Positions 37,360 to 50,472 of a stretch of DNA of 64,000 bases are shown one piece after another. Both the position numbers and the translations under genes were made by a program. The stretch is from Xestospongia muta (lineage: Eukaryota; Porifera; Demospongiae; Haplosclerida; Petrosiidae): NCBI GenBank assembly GCA_963693285.1, contig OY848922.1:2282923-2346922 (forward strand), in the 5' to 3' direction. The first letter of the stretch is position 1. Each line of letters opens with the position of its first letter. The notes beneath the pieces were generated by a model. The model saw only the letters and a list, made by a program, of their open reading frames with translations, made no database searches and had not been told where the DNA came from.

Positions 37360-40300
37360 ATGGCTATTTACGTATCTTCAGGTAATATCATACAATATCT
37401 ACACTTGTTATGTAGTCGTATATTACCATATAATTATATCTGATCTCAAGATATGGTACCATATCATTCTCTACAGGACAATACAAACTTGATGAAAGAT
37501 ATGATCATCAGACTCAAGTGATTAGTGACAGTCTATATTTGTGGGGTGGAGATCAACCAAACTTCCCTGAAGTACACAGCAATGATGAGAAAATGAGACT
37601 CACATCTCAAGTACAAATCTTCAATATTACCTCTGGTAAATGGGATAGTAAATCCACCAGAGGTAATCCACCTCTAGGAGTGTTCGGTTACTCCTGTACT
37701 ACATTTAACAACAAGATCTATTATTTTGGAGGATGGTGTGGTCATGATATCTGTTACCATAACAGTCTGAATGAACTAGATACTTCCACTCTAACCTGGA
37801 CACAGGTAGCACCAACAGATGATAGGAGACCAGTGATGAAGAGAGGTTTTGGTGGTATGATGTTGACTGAGTATGGAGGAGTACATTGTCTTCTAGTTAT
37901 AGGAGGTGAAGGATCCTCACCTTCTACAATACTACCACAAGCTCAGTATATTCACTTATCCAATGGTACAGTACGTACTAATGAACAGAACCTATATAAT
38001 ATATCCACTAGTAAGTACATTAATGTATCATATTATACTATTAGACATCATATCATTATCATAGAGTACTGCTATTGTGTTATATTATCTAAATATTCCA
38101 CTACCTGTATTATGATATCTATATATATTACTACTCACTATTTAACCTGATAACTATTTTAGTGTTTGCTAACTTACTAAAAGTAGATGAACACTACAGC
38201 AGTACTTTATAGTACATGTAATTATGAGTGGATATATGAAAGTAATTGATCACCAGTAGTCATGTGACCTTTGATTATTATTAAACTAATCAATTGTTCA
38301 CTATATAACAACTTATATTGTATATACCTGTTACCTACATCACTTATGAAATAATTTTAGTAGAGTATTTACAATAATAGTTTAATGATCAGTTAATGTT
38401 GATATTAATATTATAGTTTTACTAACAAAGTGTCATTTTACTGATTATTATATCATGACCAAATTACTACTATGATACAAGTATAATGATGAGTGTTCTG
38501 TTTGTTCTACTTTTAGATGAATGGACAATACCTGATATCAGTGGACAGTGTATGCCACCTAATAGTGGCTTTGTTATGGAAATGGTCCATAATACTAGAA
38601 CAGTCATTTTTGGTGGTTTAGTTGAAGTTGGCATAATAAGTAATACTATATATATAGTGGACATCATGAACAATACATTGGTATGTTATATTATCATTTA
38701 TACACTGACTAATAACATGTTATAATGAGTGTTAGTTAAGTTCACTTATCTATATCTAGCACTGGCAGACTATCACTAAACCTGACCCAGTAGTACAGTG
38801 GCCAAAAGAAAGGTGCCTTCATGCTGCCAGTATTATCATTGGATCAATATCACCAATACTAGTGATGATAGGTGGAGTGGATAATGATAAGAAAGCTCTA
38901 AAAGACTGCTGGATACTGGATATTAGTAAGAAGTCATGGACAAAGGTATATCATGATGTGTCACTCTAACCAGTTCTATGATAGTATGTATCTGTTAAGT
39001 AGAAGTGTTAATTATAAATGATATGTCTCATACATTGTCTTAATAGTATCAGTTAGTAATAATTACACACTGTATTACTTTAATATGATAGATGTGTTAT
39101 AATGTTTTGATGATTTGTATATATGTCTATACTTATAAGATTATATTTATAATTTGATAACATTGAAGTTACTATACTGTAGTATATCTTGTCTATAATA
39201 TTTACACATAATAATGTAATAATATTGATATCTCTACATACTACAGATTAATCTACCTGACTCTGTCACTGAAAGATATGCCCATTCTCTATCAACCTAC
39301 ATGATGGGACCACACTGTGTGTGGTTAGTTATAGTAGGAGGTGCAGTAAGCTCTGATGATATTTATGTCACAGATCCCAATATAACAATGTTAATAGAAC
39401 TAGGTACGTAAGTCATTACACACACAAGCCACATTAAGTTCATGTGAGAATTACACAATTGATGTCATAGTACTTCTGTATATTTCTTTATATATAGTAG
39501 GAGGTGTGGTTTGATGTACATAGTAGGAGATGTAATTAGATGTACTAGTAAACTGTATTGATGTACTACTGATACCCACATATTCATCATAAGAGATAAT
39601 ACTGTATGTATTATTAGTACTATAACCTTTCTTAGTGTTCATTTAGTACATGTACTGTTATATAGGTGACCTTGTTATGTACTACAACTTAGTATAGTCT
39701 TATTACTTCCATACATGTTATACTAGTAGTAGACTACAACATTGTATACTGACATTAGTACTCTTGTGTTCTCTCATATAGTCCTCAATGATGGTCAATG
39801 GTCAGTAGGGTTTGTACTAGACTCTAATGAACTGACCTCAACTGATAACTACCAACAAAGAGTACTAAAACAACTCACAGAAGGAAGAAGACAATGGATA
39901 GAACAACAAGAAACAAAACCAACTCAAGACAAGTTATCAACTAAGGAGATAGTTCCTCAAGCTAACTACCGAGATAATCTTTTAGTTGCTCAACAAAACA
40001 TACAAAGTCTTCAAGAAAGACTACTAGAACTAGAATCTCAACAAGCTAGACAACAAGGTAACCTAACTATTATGATGTAGTTAGTTATATAGTTAAGTAG
40101 ATGTATGGATAATAGACTGATAGTCCATACATCCTCTGTATGTTAGACTTTGTTTTATGACAATTCATTCATGTGTCCATCCATCCATTATAGGTAGAAA
40201 GGAATGAATATTGTTTTATCTCTATCTGTCCATTCTTCTATTTATCCATCCATTCGTTCATTCATATATTCATCTATCATCCATTTTTCTATCTCTTTGT

Positions 40301-43300
40301 CTGTTTGTCCATTTACTATTCCACATTTCTCCATATCCATCTGCCTGTCCAATAGTTTGCTATTCATCCATTGGAAAGATGGATGGACAAGAGTCACGAG
40401 ATATTAAGAGACAACATATGATTGTATAATGGACAAATTGATTGAAGGAATGAGATGGAATAATAGATGAATGGACATATGGAAGGATGAATGGATGGAT
40501 GGACTTGGGAGACATATAAATTAATAGAATAATAAAATGTATTGATGTGTACATAGAGAGATAGAGAAATGGATGTATATATCAATTGATGGATGGATAG
40601 CTAAATAGTTGGGAGATGACTAAATGGATGAATAGATGGACAAGTAAAGCAACAGATGGATCAATAGTTTGACATATAACAAGACACATAGTAACAGATG
40701 ATAAGATATCCATTGTGTTTTATGTTATAGTTTTTTAATATATCATTATATTTTATTATATTTTATTTTATTATTTTTTATTATGTTTATATTGTAGTTC
40801 CTATGACAACAAGTCATCTTGATTTAGTACATGAAAAAGATAGCTATATAGCTCAACTCACTCGTAAACTACACAATGTTACTAAAGAGAAAGAGGAGAT
40901 CATAACAACACTCCAAACACAACTACAAGAGTATAAACAACAGAACTTACCTAGGGCTCCTCAAAAGACTACAGGTTTGTTATTATTGTAAATATAACAG
41001 TTCATCACTTTATTTACCATATATCACAGATGTTGTCAGTTATCTTCCTAAACTATCAGTTGTTCTACAACCAGTACAAGAAGATTGGGAACTACTGGGT
41101 CATCAACTTAATATAGATCAGTCTATACTGACTGATATCAAAAGTAAAGGAGATTCTACTGAACAGATGAGCCATTTGTTAGAGGAATGGTCTATAAAAG
41201 GAGGTACATTGACACAACTTGAAGATGCTCTACTACATATTGGCAAGAAAGATCTCATTTCTGGTATGTTATATTACAGTGATCTGTCAATGTGTTAAAC
41301 ATGATATTATTATTATTGTGATCTTATTGTCAGATTTACTTGCTCTACAAGACAAAGGCAGTACACATACTGATATCAGTGTACAGGTCTCTACTGATTA
41401 CAGTGATAAATGTATCCAGTGTGATTACTGGAATAATACCAATATATCAGGTAGCCTATATACTATATATTATACTCTTCAGTGAATGTTTGTTATGTAG
41501 ACTCATTTGAAAGAATGGTTACAGTTGGAAAGAAGCTATGTCTCTACAATGCTCATACTAATCATGAATTAATAGTGGAACAATGTGGGTTAAGACTTGT
41601 CATTCCTGCAGAGGTCATCACACCAGTTGAGTCTATATATGAGGTAGCTACTCAAGGTTTGTGGGGTGGTACATTTGTGTTCCCTGAAGGTACCACACTT
41701 ATCAGTGGTGTTTGTTATATATCAGTGTCCAGTTCCTATGAGCTCAACAAACCAGTTACTGTTGAGCTAATGCATTGTGCTCAAATACTTAATGAAAAAC
41801 AGACACAATACCTGAGTTTTGTGGCTGCTAAATCTGGCCCACCCTTCAAATTTGAATACTTACCAGGAGGATCATTTTCTACTGAGTCTCAATATGGTAC
41901 TATATCTTTAAAGAAGTTTTCATTACTAGCTATAGTACTAGTTATTGGTGGTGCTGCAGCACTTGCATTAGGAGCTGTCGCAAGACGTCATCTTACAGCA
42001 GGTAAATAAGAAATGGTTGTATTAATTTAAATATTTACACATCCAGGTAACAAACCTTCCTGTTACTATCAAGCTTGTGTTTTTTATAAAAGTATGGATA
42101 CCAATAAATGGAATTTAAATTTTGTTGTAACTCAAGATACCAAGTATTCTGAGGTAATAGGTCTATATAAGTGTATTAATTTTAATTATTTTGTTTATAG
42201 TGTGTTCAAGAACTGACATCTACTGAGGAACTTGGAGAAAAACATTCCAGCTTTAGATTTTGTTTTGTCTCTAAGACATTGAAGTTATTAGGATTTCCTG
42301 ATGATGCAGTTGAAGGATGGGTAGTGAAACCTATTCATAATCCTCCTGTAGTAAGTGTCATAAAATATTTGCTCAATATAAAAAGTATTTATATATAATT
42401 GTATTATTTTGGTAAAAATGTAATTAGAACATAACTTTAACATATAGGTTAACAGGAGACATGTTGATGATTTTATGGAATCAAAGAGTAGCAATCCTCC
42501 ATACATTCCTGTGTTAATACGTGCTGATCCAAATGCTAAAGAAAGCTTTGAATATGCAATAACTATTGAGGGTATTGAAGTAACTGATGATGAATGTAAA
42601 ACATCAGCTAATAGTCAACCTAATATTCTCATCAACAGATCACTAGTACATGATAATACACAGAGTAAGTGTTTTTGTACTCTACAGAATATGTGAATTT
42701 TTTATTGTTGATATCTTTAAAGTACATGAAGAGACTTACTTACTAAACACACTTTGTTCTGTGGTTATTTCATAATATTGCTTTGCATTTTAGGTTTATC
42801 TAGTATTAATGAAGAGGATCTAGTCAGAGTTCCACATTCAACATCAGGTCTGTGATATTATTGATAGCATAATTTTGTTTAATTGGAATTTTTTTAATAG
42901 TTTTCCTTAATATACATTATATATTTATATAAATATGTTATTATTTAATTATAATAAAATAACTATTTGTGCCTACAAATATGACCCTTACTTAGGATAT
43001 TTACATTTTAAGTGATCCATATAGTATTAGATTTGTCATTACTATAATAATAATACCATTATTACCAAGACTGTTAGGTCATCTGACTAGAACATAATTA
43101 TAAACATTTACTTATTATAGGTGATCTTTCTAATACATTACTAACAGCTCCATGTTTTGTCTCTACACTTTAGATGATACTCTTAATTCTGATATAGCTA
43201 GACGAGCTTTAGTTAAATGTACCAGTGCTATTGTTGAATCAACTATTGAGCCTATTGTTCTAGCAAGGAGACTGATTTCAGAAGAAATCATTTCTGAGGA

Positions 43301-43565
43301 TGTTTACAAGATTATAAAAGACAAGAAAACAGGAGATACAAGTGCAGATCGTCTTGACCAGATTCTTGATGATCTAAAGGATCATGTCAAACACAATGCT
43401 AGCGCTTTCATGATTTTCTTGGATATTTTGAGAGATGATAGTTTAAATCGACAAGACCTAGCAGACAAAATAATGTCAAAATATAAAGGTATGATATATT
43501 AGCTTTAATCCTTTCTTTAGAAAATACTCTTTTCTGTTTCAGAATTAGCTACATCAAAAATCTAA
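37360..43565 (+). CDS. Array copy 5: Kelch - coiled coil - Death - ZU5/UPA-like (type II, with hydrophobic segment) - CARD-like (type C) protein, 16 exons, about 1077 aa
   Basis: Exons: 37360-37381, 37477-38010, 38517-38680, 38760-38945, 39247-39403, 39782-40057, 40798-40974, 41030-41263, 41334-41450, 41501-42001, 42047-42153, 42201-42350, 42448-42664, 42794-42847, 43174-43488, 43543-43565. The N-terminus is MAIYVSSG. Through the Death domain (about 506-583) it matches its neighbours. The linker exon keeps the length of 117 nt but not the sequence, and ZU5 is a diverged version (GLRLVIPAEVITP, then LSFVAAKSG). It ends KKFS followed by about 20 hydrophobic residues (764-783), a possible membrane helix absent from type I. 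Three exons encode the UPA-like part (ending FEYAITIEGIEV). The last domain (about 966-1077) reads like a CARD: ARRLISEEIISEDVYKII, then LDQILDDL, then FLDILRDD. A 23-nt final exon adds the stop. Confidence 0.82.
40104..40717. mobile_element. Foldback element (copy 5)
   Basis: Full-length counterpart of 12199-12810. The centre has an inverted repeat around CATCCATTGGAAAGATGGATG. Confidence 0.5.
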
Positions 43566-44994
43566 AAGTAAAAGAAGCTTTTCCCAACATTTCATTTCAC
43601 TAACAAACAGTTGTACACATTTCAAAGATTATATGTCAATGTTGACTTGATTGTTGTCAAGTTAATAAGTATATATCTTATGTAAAGTCATTATGTTTAA
43701 AGTTACACTGCCTTAATAAAACTATATGCTATAGTCTATTATATGATTGTGATGTATTTGTTTTCATCATATATCTCATGCTAACAGATTGTGTCAATGT
43801 TACTCTTTTTATCTTTTATACCCTGGTATGATTCCTTTACTTAAATGATTTTTGAAGTATTAACATAAAATCTGTATGTATTATAACTTTTATTTAATAA
43901 TTATAAAGTGTATAGCCAATTGTGGCCTCAATATCAACAATTTCTAACAAAGGCTCATAAACAGAGAGGAGGAGGGGCTAATAGAGCCCAAACTGCTCAG
44001 ACCAGCTTCACTTATATATAAAATATAGTACTTCAATTTTTTTAACAAGATATTAGGTAATCTTAACAGCACTGAAATCAAAACATTATGACTTATTACC
44101 AATACAACTGAGTCTACCTTATATAAGGTTTGGATAATGTCATTGTTATAAGAATTCCAGACAACTAAACACTAATCCAAGTAAGATGATAAATGATTGA
44201 TGGAGCTAGTGTTTCTTCCCCGTGGTGTACAAAGATCCACTGCTTCTATGACACAAATCCCATTAAGAATAGAAGAAACACAACACAATTGAATCAGCAG
44301 TCCATATCTTAGAAGTGTTATGTTAGGACTTTATGGTATTGTGGTATCCATCACCATAACCCATCCTTAACTTCATTTATCTATCTATATACTTTGTACA
44401 ATTTAGTCTTTTTGTCTGTCCTTTATGTTCATTCACCACAATGATAATACATGTATGAAATACATGTAAATGTATAATATCTATTAAAATCAATGAATAT
44501 ATTTTACCCAATTCTAAGTGACATTGTCATTGTAATAACTGTTAAACCATCAAACATTAAATGCCATTTATTTTGCAGTCAACACTTGCCTTTGCTGCAA
44601 TCTAATTTCTAGTGTCATGGTGCAAAAATAATGATATATTGTTTATAATTGGTGTTTATTTAAAATGATAACTCAATTCACTGATGATGTACATATGTAC
44701 ATAAAAACTTTATAAGAAAACATAAAAGCTATCACCTCCTTCAGAACAAATGAGCTGAACTCAATCTTTTGTTAGTCCACTCACTACAAGAGCAATATTT
44801 TGAAATGTGCTTTAAGTTGTCCAACAATGTTCATTATTCAGTAATGATTTCATAATTGATATTTTCACATTAGAGAATGAAAACATAAATTGTATAAAAC
44901 TACATGTGAATATGATTAATATGATCAACTGTACACCTTAATAGCTCAGCAAAAATAAATGTTTCAACATTAGCAATCGAAAACACTGATGCAG
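43566..44994. other. Region downstream of copy 5, no gene seen
   Basis: Not homologous to the common spacer. It contains a poly(A) signal, a purine-rich GAGAGGAGGAGGGG patch near 43960 and, at 44900-44972, one diverged monomer of the 142-bp repeat joined to the truncated end of the minus-strand pseudogene. Confidence 0.5.
43715..43720 (+). terminator. Candidate poly(A) signal of array copy 5
   Basis: AATAAA about 150 nt after the stop in sequence unrelated to the other copies. Confidence 0.35.
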
Positions 44995-47200
44995 ATAGTC
45001 AGACAGTGTTTTTTGATTGTACACTTTCAAAAAGCTCAGTAGTAATGTAAGACATGATACTTCCAGTTGCATCCAGAAATAGAGTTTGAGAGGGTATCAG
45101 ATGATGGTATAACCGAACTCCTTTCTCTGTGAAACAAATCAAACTAAATGGATAAGCACATATTCTCTGAATGTAACCACTTATTTAGATGCTGGAGATG
45201 TTTCAATAATGTTATCCCTGAGATTGATTAGTGATTGAATAAGTTCAAAGTGGAACTCTCTCTCCCTGCTTGCTTCTGATGAGATTTTTTTAATTGTGCT
45301 TAGATTTTTGCCAACTTTATCCCTTTTCCCTGGTTCTAGCTCCTCAGCCTTGATCAATGCAAAGATTGTGTTGTAAACAGTTGATGGTGATTGGTACATA
45401 AGAACTTTTCTCAGTTTTTCTGTCTACTTCTTGAATTTGTCTTGCCTTTCGTTCCTTTTTGTCATGATTTACATTACTGCTGGAGAATGATACACGTATA
45501 TTGAGGTGCAATGGTGGTGACTTTATGTCGTAATCAGAAATTTCTGCTGTGAATGTGACTGGACAGTCCTTAAAAGTACACTGCCCACTGCAACAAAAGA
45601 CAACAGATGACTTTTTATGAGAATGTAGAGCTTTCCTCCACTTTCTCTTGAAAGCAAAAGAACAATAGGAGTTTCCTTTCATTAAGAATCGCAGGATGAT
45701 GTTCTTCCAATGAGAAGCAAGTGATTTCTTTACGCCTCTCATTCTTTCCCAGAGCTTCCATGTTAACTTGTACATATTGTCAGGATTTATAGACACTTGG
45801 AAGAATTGGTCATCACTTCCACTCTAAACAAAGGTAATATCAGTAACATTTTGTTCTCGTCCCTCATTGTACCTTACCTGAAAAGACTGCTCAATCCACA
45901 AGGATGGTGTTTTAAGAAATGTTGGTAAGTTTTTTTTCTATTATAATTGACGCATTTCATTTTAGTCCATTATAACAATTAGCATTTACCATCTCAGTTG
46001 ACTCAAGTGTTCCAAGTAGTTGCAATTGCTCTTCAAGTTTGTCTATAAATTCACATGTAAGTTAATAATGTGTTTACTAATGTTTCACCTTCGTCATACA
46101 GGAGTTCATCTTTCATTGCCTCAACACAAGAAGGACATTTGTATGTTGCACAACTTAATGCCTGTTCCTTGCTGATATCAACACATTCAGGATGAAAATG
46201 TCTGCACAATAGTCGCACATAATCATGAAGCTTTGAAAATGAAGTATTAAGTGTTTATTTAGACTTTTTTTAAATATACCTTTCATTATTGTATGGTTTC
46301 TGGCATATGCAATAAAGGTCAGGAGCAGAAGAGTCAATTGAGTCAACATAATACTCAGATTTGTTAGGCTGTAAATAATCAGGTGAATATTTTGACATTA
46401 TATAACTATCATTGAGGGTGGAGAGAGAGTCTTGTTGGAATATATAAGTCTACATATTGTGACTATCAAGACATATAGTCATATTTGTTTACACTTACAG
46501 ATTTAAAGTTGCCAGTAGATGATGTTTCATTGGCTGAGATGTCATTCTGTCCATTAAGAGTTTGAAAGGGGTAACTTTATATTGATGTCAACACTTACAT
46601 GAATTGATTCATAGGCATTGTCAGTATCAAGAAAGTTAGTATCAGGTATAGGAGGTATAAGATTGTGAGTGATCTGTTGTACAGCAGATATCTGTATGTC
46701 ATATGTGTAGCCTACAGGATGACTCACTATATCCAAGCATTGGCGAGAAGAGATTGCTTGAGTTGTCTCAAGGTGAGTATTACTGTCCTATATAGAACAG
46801 TGGATATCATGACCACACATTTTTAAACACAAGTGGACTTACTGGTTTATCAATATTGTGCTTGATTATAGAATCAGATGTTGTCATATCTTCAATTCTG
46901 ATAGGAGAAGCTTGGCAGGTGGGTATCTAATATTATAAAGATCCTTCGAGTTTTTCTGTGTCCATATATTACCAATATTAATATCATACACATACCTTTT
47001 GGGTTATTAGATCAATAATAGCTGTTCTAAAATCGCCAACATTTTTGTACCAATAATTACTAACAGCCTTTGTTAGTTTCGTTGATGGTTTCACCTTATT
47101 ACAGGCAGCCATTGCTGCCCTGAACCAATACCCATCCTTTTTAGGCAGTAACCCATTTTCACAGATTAAGGTAATAAAGGCTTCTCTGTTAACTTTGAAC
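44995..47200 (-). pseudogene. Decayed PHD-finger and transposase-like gene
   Basis: Minus-strand exons with good GT-AG joins: about 47200-46996, 46926-46843, 46787-46599, 46546-46499, 46368-46280, 46230-46089, 46042-45990, 45937-45878, 45823 to about 45180, then 45160-44995. Exons 5-6 spell a PHD finger: LYCICQKPYN, MIMCDYCAD, then after a one-base loss FHPECVDISKEQ and YKCPSC (the C4-H-C3 ligand order). Next come SHWKNIILRFLMKGN and CCSGQCTFKDCPV. A second frameshift lies near 45380, after which MYQSPSTVYNTIFALIKAEE continues. A last part reads YIQRICAYPFSL and FLDATGSIMSYI, which I associate, from general familiarity, with transposon-derived proteins of invertebrates; DATG could hold the first acidic residue of a DDE catalytic site. 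At least two frameshifts and a 3' truncation make it a pseudogene unless they are assembly errors. Confidence 0.6.
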
Positions 47201-47490
47201 TTGATTTACGTGGCTGAATGAAAAAAAACAATTTATTTTAATAATCATATACATACATTTCTAACCATAGTGGTACAAGATAACCACCGTATTTAGAAGT
47301 TGAGATGATCTGTTACACCAAATTGACTAATAGATGGCAGAGTTTTTTTAAAAAAATAATCGTAAAACGAAGATATGTTCAAAGTTATGATTCCTTGTAC
47401 AATACATACTAATATCTCAATAATAACACGATTATTCAATTTTAACTTCTATCTTTTATTTTTGCTATAGTACATATATTTTGCATACAT

Positions 47491-47765
47491 AAATACAGTT
47501 GAGACTGTGGAAAGAGTAGGTGTGGTGCTCCAACAAGCAAAAACAAAAATGTCGAAATTTTTATTTTTGCTGATATGTTAAGGTATTTTGTTGATCGTAT
47601 TAATCATATTCACATATATTTTGTAAGTACAAATACAGTCGAGGCCATTGCAAGAGTAGGTATGTTATCACTGCCCAGCAAAAATGAAAAATGTAGAAAA
47701 TTTTATTTTTTTGCTGATCTATTAAGATGTTTAGTTGATTGTATTAATCCTATTCACATGCAATG
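47491..47765 (-). repeat. Two diverged, inverted copies of the 142-bp repeat
   Basis: Reverse-complement counterparts of the array monomer (GCAAGAGTAGGT, then TTTTTGCTG, then TATTAATCATATTCACAT order), much more mutated than the array. Confidence 0.7.
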
Positions 47766-48220
47766 GAACTGTTAATGTTGTGATGAATCCCTGATGATTA
47801 ACACTTTTTGTGTCCTGTTTATATATAGTACTGATGCAACAAATTTAAGCCTGCTTGCAATAATGCCTGCTTGCAATAATGAAGTGCTTACATTTGAAGT
47901 AGTGTTGATAAGCACATGTAATGGAACTGTTAATGTCACAATGAATCTCTGAGGATTAACACTATCATGTCTTAACAAAAACAAGAATTGGAGTAAAATC
48001 AAATGAAGGTATGTTCAATGTGATAATTCCTTGTACAATACACATACATTAAAACTAAGTCAAGTAACTTTAATTAATAAATAAATAAATAATCAAGATG
48101 TGAAGAAAACACTAAATCATATCAAATACCTGTACTATAATTATAGATATGTGTGTTGTGTATGTGTACTTGTGTGTTATGCACTAGATTGTTATTTCTT
48201 GCTCTATTCCACATTTACAT

Positions 48221-48360
48221 CAACTGCAGTCAAAACCATTGCAAGAATAGGTATGATGTCTAGATCTTACCCAACTAAAATGAAAAAGTTTGAAAATTTA
48301 TTTTTGCTAAGCTATAAAAGTGTATAGTTGATAGTATTATTTATATTCACATATATTTTG
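48221..48360 (-). repeat. Diverged, inverted copy of the 142-bp repeat
   Basis: Same order of landmarks (CATTGCAAGAATAGG, AAATTTATTTTTGCT, TATATTCACAT), one monomer long. Confidence 0.65.
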
Positions 48361-49630
48361 CGATCACAAATGTGTTTACACAATTAACTCAATTGTTGTA
48401 ATTCTCCTAGTACCTTTACATAACCACAGCCAGCCTTATAATCACCTAATAATATAATATTAATTTGCTATATCAATCTCTGATTTATTTCTCCTTCACT
48501 TTCAGTTTGATGTGGATAACTCGAGATTCCAACAAGCCACAAGCTAAATGGTGGCAAAATCTTACAACATATATCAAATTGAAAATACATGACGTCTTAT
48601 ATTATTTATTTCATTGTTACTCACATGTAATCATAGACAACATGTCATGAGCTATTCTGGTAGTGACATGTGTGAACCTCCTGCTACATAGACTCTGGAG
48701 TACTTCATGTGGTCACTATGAACATGTTAGTCCATTATATTTTAATGATGTCATGGTTTTTGTTTCAGGCTAACACTGATCATGTGTATAATTACCAATT
48801 TGGTGATGATATTATGGGTGGAGTCCAGTTTATTCACTTAAAGTACCACCTAAATCTGATTCAAATGCCGGAATAAAAATTAATACATTTGGAATTAAAA
48901 TATGATACTTACTTTATGATCTATTTGAACTCTCTCCCTCCAATATATGGGTGAATCCCAAGTGATGTTAGTCTTCAAGCAATCCATTCACAAGTTCCTT
49001 CTCTTCAAACAACTCTCCTCATTGAATAAGACATGCCTATGATAGATCTTGTATTACATATTGGAGATATGAGTGTTAAGTCAATATGAAAGTGACTTTC
49101 ATTCTCTCTTTTGTAGTGGGATGAATTCTATGATTTAATTCAACCAATATTTACTCAAGCACCACGTATGGTATATATCAGTAATCACGAAAATACTTTT
49201 CCAAGTTAAGGTAAGTAAGCGAACTAGATAAACTTGTTTTTGTATCCTGTCTTTCCAGTTATTTCTATAAAGGAACTGACTCTGGAGGCAAGTGTGATGT
49301 TCCCTACAACAAAAGATTACTTGTGCCAAAACCAGGAACAGATCAGGATCGGTAAGCAGTGATATAATCTATCTTGATTCTAATGCATTCAATAATATTG
49401 GTACAATTTTGTTATTGGTAATATTCATGTTATTGTAATGAGTACTGAACATAACTTTACCATGGGATCTTCCCAGTAAATTTGGCTCCAAAAACAATTG
49501 TCTATAGTGAATAGAGAAGTGATTCCATGGTTAATTTTGGTTGTCACAGGTAAAGTATGTAGTAAGCATTTGTATGTATTATCATGGCTGTTTCTTTCTA
49601 GGCCTAAGTATGTTCATATAAATAATGAGA

Positions 49631-49920
49631 TAAATGCAGTGAAGACCATTATAGGAGTAGGTGTAGTGCTTATGTCCAACAAAAACTAAAAATGTTACAA
49701 AATTTATTTTTGTTGATTTATTAAGGTATATAGTTGATTGTGTTAATGATATTCTCATGTATCTTGTAGCTCAAATGTAGTCGAAACCTATTAATCATAT
49801 TTACATGTATTTTGAATACAGTTGTCTCCTCCCAGCATAAAAAGAAAAATAATAAAAATTATTATTGTTGGCCTATTATGGTGTGCAGTTGGTTGTATTA
49901 ATTGTAAACTGTTGATCATA
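49631..49920 (-). repeat. One full and one partial diverged, inverted copy of the 142-bp repeat
   Basis: 49631-49770 and 49793-49920 retain the GGAGTAGGTGTAG and AATTTATTTTTGTTG landmarks. All relatives between 47.4 and 50 kb point the same way. Confidence 0.55.
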
Positions 49921-50090
49921 CAAATTAACACTCTTTGATGTTTCTGATTGATAAAATTGTTTTCCAACCAATCTTAAGTATTGTCTCTAATGTTTCCACC
50001 TAGGTAGTGAAATGAGTTCTGCAGCAATAAATTTGAAGATAAAATTCAATGTTTATTTCATTTATTAAGTTTCTGTTGACATACAAATAT

Positions 50091-50395
50091 ATTTGGTTGT
50101 AATGTTTTTGTTTCATATATTGTTACAATATTTAACTTTAATTTTTATTTCTATTATAACCAATCTAGCATTGGTATGCATTCTCAGTGCTATACAAAAC
50201 AATATATATTGTTACTGGTATTGCTCAGGCACCTTTGTCTGCTTTATATAAATAAAAATAAAAATATTTAAATATATTTTCTTAATCTTCCAAACATTAG
50301 GACGCCCCACCCAATGATAATATTAAAGCCCACGCAATAGCAAAACCACAAGAATGTTAAATATTTGTCCTCAGGAATGTGAGGCTAACTTCAAC
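50091..50395. repeat. Shared right end of the transposon family (copy 2)
   Basis: Partner of 31183-31486. It ends about 78 bp before the start codon of array copy 6. Its 26-bp terminus is the perfect complement of the left repeat at 28870. I found no matching left terminus between 43566 and 45000. Confidence 0.85.
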
Positions 50396-50472
50396 AGAGT
50401 AGTGCCTTCTTTTCATAGTCTGGTTTTACATACCCTTCGCTAAGATTATTCTTTACAGGAATTGTTAGTTAG

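Larger units (their letters stand above)
47766..50090. other. Repeat-bearing region upstream of copy 6, no gene seen
   Basis: Apart from the repeat monomers and the shared transposon right end I see only short, unconserved ORFs. The stretch GGAACTGTTAATGTTG at 47764 recurs as GGAACTGTTAATGTCA near 47921, a local duplication. Confidence 0.45.

Noticed and set aside
48465..48650. 61 aa ORF
   Set aside because: No family resemblance, no second copy and no splice context; chance frame in repeat-rich DNA.
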